64,000 bases of DNA from Streblospio benedicti (lineage: Eukaryota; Annelida; Polychaeta; Spionida; Spionidae). Shown here one piece after another: positions 60,276 through 64,000 of the stretch; within the stretch, counting starts at the first letter, position 1; each line of letters starts with the position of its first letter. A model generated the notes under the pieces. The model ran no database searches. It worked only from the letters and a program-made list of their open reading frames with translations, and was not told the DNA's origin. The DNA is taken from NCBI GenBank assembly GCA_019095985.1, contig CM032660.1, positions 51,766,382 to 51,830,381 on the forward strand. The letters run 5' to 3'. Made by a program: the position numbers and the translations under genes.

Positions 60276-63080
60276 ATGTAGCTTTGTTTTTACACAATAT
60301 GGTCTCCTTGTGGTTATTATTGCAGTATTTAACCCCTTTCTCCCTTTCTTTTTATATATCCTATATAAATTCAACTTCCCCTGTCTTGTGCGGATATTCC
60401 TTCCCATTTTGATGGAGGTGTTCATTTAAGAGAGGCTCCACTGTACTTATATACCTTTGTATTTACACATTTGCGGTCAGTATTTAACCAGTAACTTGAC
60501 GAGTACTGACTATTTCTTGACACAGGGATGGCTGCAGGTTTGCACAGTAATCTCTAATAAAACCAATTTTTATAAAGAGACCAGTAGAATTTAATTCACA
60601 AGCAAACTTGGGGGGAAAATATATACAGTTGTTCATAAAAAAAAGATTTCTGGCAATCCTGAACCTTAATAAAGAGGCTGCTTATAAAAGCTCGACCATT
60701 TCTTTATTGAGAGACCTTGAGACCAGTCCATTGGTAGTGTTAAAAGAGAGGATCTGCTGTATTATTAAAACCCCGATTAAAACTACACATGTGATAATAT
60801 GAAACCGAATTCTTTGAATCTTAACACATTTACCGTGATGTCTTACGTGATTATCATTATTTGATTGGTAAACTACAAAATATGTTCTTATTACCTGTAT
60901 TATATTATATATAGTTGTTATATACATTATATTTTATATTACCTGTTTATCCTGTTAATTTGATTCATGTTTCTACCATAGTTACCATATGTGTTAACCA
61001 TGTATAGAAACATTGTCACCAACTCCTATATTACATAAGCCCCTATTTACTTACATATTAAATTTACATAAAGATTCACCTACATGTCTGCACAGCTAAT
61101 AGTCCGACTTCGAGTCTGCTCTGAAAATCTACTTTGAAAAGGATGAAAGAAACTGTCTAGTTTAATATTAACCACGGTCCAGTCATTGGAGAAGGAAAAA
61201 ATAAACTATTCTACAAAGTGCTTGAAGGTCAGATATCGTGCCACAATGCTAGGGTCTGACATTACCGATAATTGAAACACAGAAGTGTCCTACAGAACTT
61301 GTTAATCACACATTGTCTCATCACATTGGTATTATTGTTGTTTCTTTTAAGCAGAATCACATTTCCGCGTTTCTCATCTTCAGTCTTGCAATAAATAGCA
61401 GGTGTTTGAAAACATTCGTAAATGTCAGACTGGGGCTTTGCACCACATAGAAGGTTTAGAGTGGCTTAAACTTGTATGATAACGTGGACAGTTTGAAGTA
61501 GGCTTTAGATTGACCTAGTCACCTCTTGTCAGGCTGTGATACAGTGCAGCGTCACTGAAGGGAATGGTTGTTAACAATATAGCCACAAGCTGGGTTGTAC
61601 ATAGAATGCTGGTGACTGGCATATTACTTTCATTATTTGCTCTTATTGCGAATGTTCAGTTCCAGTTTCATTATTAGGTGATAGCATATGTGAAAACGAA
61701 TACATCACTGAATGGCTTTTGGTTGTGTGTGTGCTGGAAGCACCACAAAATATTAATGTAATTATTTGCTCCTTTTAAGAATATTCAGTTCCATTGATAT
61801 GTGCTTAAAACAGCATATGTGAAAAACATATTTGAATTGGGTACATGTATGTGTACGAGTGTAGTCTACTGGAAGTTCATTTTTTTTACCCAACATGTTT
61901 AACACTACAATGGATACATTGGTGACAGCTGCCGCCGTATATAGGACGCGTGTGACAAATGCAGAGTCTTTGGGGTTTGGTGCGGGTCTTGATAGGCTGG
62001 AAATCCACACTAGCTAGCGGCAGCCACATGGCTTGTTTAAAGTTTAAAACATTAAACCACGTTTTATATGATGATTTGAAAAGAAGGCTGATGCTAATGG
62101 ATAATCAGTGAAAGTTTTTTTTATATATATATTTGGTTAATAGGCATTGATATTAGCATAACAGGACTGAGCAGAAATGCATAAATGACACCATCAATTG
62201 CAAAGTGTTATACTTTATTAAGCAATTAGCTTAAACCATGGACACATAATAATAGGTACCACATCGTAGGATCTCATAATTACAAGCTGTTGGTCCAGAT
62301 TCTTGGGACCACTCGAAGAAAACTGTCTCAACAGCTTGCATAACTTATATATACCGACTGCAGTTACTGGCTTCCATTAGATATGGCCTTGTGTGAGAAA
62401 TGGGGAGAGTCCTCAACATGTAAAGTGATATGTAAAAGGGAGTTGAAGGATCATTAGCTAAACGACAAGAACGCCATATAGCGTGCATCATTGACATTCA
62501 TAAAGATTCATTCCTAGTCTAAAGGCTTCTTCTGGTTAGATGCATTCCCGTAAATACCTATTTACATGTAAAAATGCTGGAAAATCTGGGAGCCCTTAAA
62601 AATAAATACCTTAGTTTTAAAGACTTTTGCATTGAAAAAATTATGTGCGAAAACTTTCGGGCAAAATCTGGAGGCCTAAAAAAGAGGGCCAAATTACAAG
62701 TAAAATGCTTTGTCCTTGTTTTCATATCACCGTGGCCGATGCCCTGATAGAAGTTGCACTGTAGCCCTCATCCGCTATGGCAAGCATGATAAGGTGCTGC
62801 TGGTCATGCTGACATAGAGGTATTCACGTGCGAAAATAGGCATATACGCTACTGCAGATTATAAGTTAAACTTGTGATTGGGTCAAAAACATGGTGTGAG
62901 CAGTATATGCATGTTGAAGTGTGTGATTTCGTGGTTTGTTGTGGATGTTTTGTTTGCTTTGAGTATTTTTGCTGTGTTTATGTTAGTCGTGTTTTGTATA
63001 CAAACATTAGGAATTCGAGTGACGTCACTTACTGTTAGATGCTCTGAAGAGTATAAATATCATGCACTTTTAAAAACTGG

Positions 63081-63103
63081 GGCGGGGGGGGGGGGGGGGG
63101 GAG
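63081..63103. repeat. Poly-G tract
   Basis: About 22 G residues with one C near the start and one A near the end; a potential G-quadruplex former, with no gene beside it. Confidence 0.9.
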
Positions 63104-64000
63104 GGGTTTGTCTGTCATTGTGCGGTACTTGTCCACATGTTTTGAATGTGAAATAGAGATGGGTCACCATAAATTTGGCAAATTAATCGGTCCTTCTGGA
63201 TCTCAAACTATCGAGCTCGTTTTGCTTTAGATTGCTATGTCAAAATTGCGTTTGTAACAGAACACACTGTTTGTCTTTCTTATTCTATAGATAAAATATT
63301 TGCCCGGTATAGTAATCGGTATTTAATTGGCATTGCAAGAAATGGGTCTACTTATGGGGGGTTGAAGTGGTACCCGCCTACCCACTTTACTTACACCAGA
63401 TTTGAGAGACAGTCCATACACTAGCATATGCATATAATCATTAAATGTGCGACTAAAATGATTATAATTGTGCATTCGTTCTTTTTGTTCGCTAATAATA
63501 CTTTCCCGATACTTTGTAACAACCCTATTAATAGAAGTTAGACGTCAGGAGTGTAGAGTTCCTACTGTGTGAATAGTCAGAAATCCTTGAATCAATGAAA
63601 AAAAATCTGGTAAATATAATGTCGGACAGTCATGAATGAACTTTGCTTCAAGTTTTCCAACACACTTTATTGCCACACTGTTGGTGCTGTTTGCATTATG
63701 ACAGATATCATCCGCACAGTACTACAATATTGCTGCATTAGCTACTTGAGATTAAACGCTGACATTTGAAGATTAAATTCATCTACTGAGATAGAATACA
63801 AAATTGAAAGGATTATGAGCAAGCAGCACATTAAGTATCACATCATATATTTTAATCAGTAACCATCATATGTGTATCTCACTTGTATGACAATTTGATT
63901 GCTCTATAAATATATTGGACTACTTAAAGAAAAACATGTATTCAAAAAAAAACATATACTCATTTTGAGAATGGTCATTTTAAATAGAATATGCACACAT

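Larger units (their letters stand above)
59294..64000. other. Gene-free right end of the window
   Basis: No exon recognised upstream of the PhnD-like gene start. It contains MITE copies (60142-60275 and 60420-60445, plus the related fragment 60550-60770) and a poly-G tract. The short frames at 62878-63156 and 61762-62010 have no support. Confidence 0.4.

Overview
The window looks like intron-rich nuclear DNA of a marine invertebrate deuterostome. My best guess is a cephalochordate (amphioxus). The main reason is that several introns begin with small tandem arrays that copy the exon-intron splice junction. From memory, that class of minisatellite was described in amphioxus under the name 'mirage'. 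Degenerate tRNA-derived SINEs, many short fold-back elements (MITE-like), and intragenic tandem duplications are also present. The species assignment is an inference; no database was searched.

Layout. 1-22.4 kb holds no gene I can defend: decayed repeats, simple-sequence arrays, SINE fragments and one CpG-rich, NRF1-motif-bearing segment (13.54-13.82 kb). A single orphan exon lies at 22,523-22,616 (+). A complete intronless alpha-1,2-fucosyltransferase (GT11) gene is at 28,418-29,647 (-). Two tandem, same-strand rhodopsin-like peptide GPCR paralogues follow at 33,123-35,115 (+, one intron) and 40,260-45,584 (+, at least nine coding exons, first exon not found). A five-exon gene for a small secreted kringle / Thr-rich stalk / PAN-like protein occupies 49,080-51,714 (-). 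An eight-exon gene for a protein with the bacterial PhnD-like phosphate/phosphonate-binding fold occupies 55,150-59,293 (-). Intron phases agree across all junctions in these models except one, which is itself of interest. The last 4.7 kb is repeat-rich and gene-free as far as I can see.

The genes do not form a pathway: a Golgi glycosyltransferase, two neuropeptide-type receptors, a secreted adhesive-type protein and an orphan binding protein simply lie side by side, as expected in an animal genome. What links the receptors, the kringle gene and the binding-protein gene is genomic: splice-junction-derived tandem arrays and decayed exon copies recur in their introns. In the second receptor, a 26-bp array of splice donors sits at the exon that sets the reading frame of the C-terminal tail; only the second donor keeps the GC3-rich tail frame. 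The two receptors share almost no intron positions, suggesting that the compact copy lost introns by an RNA route and later gained a new one.
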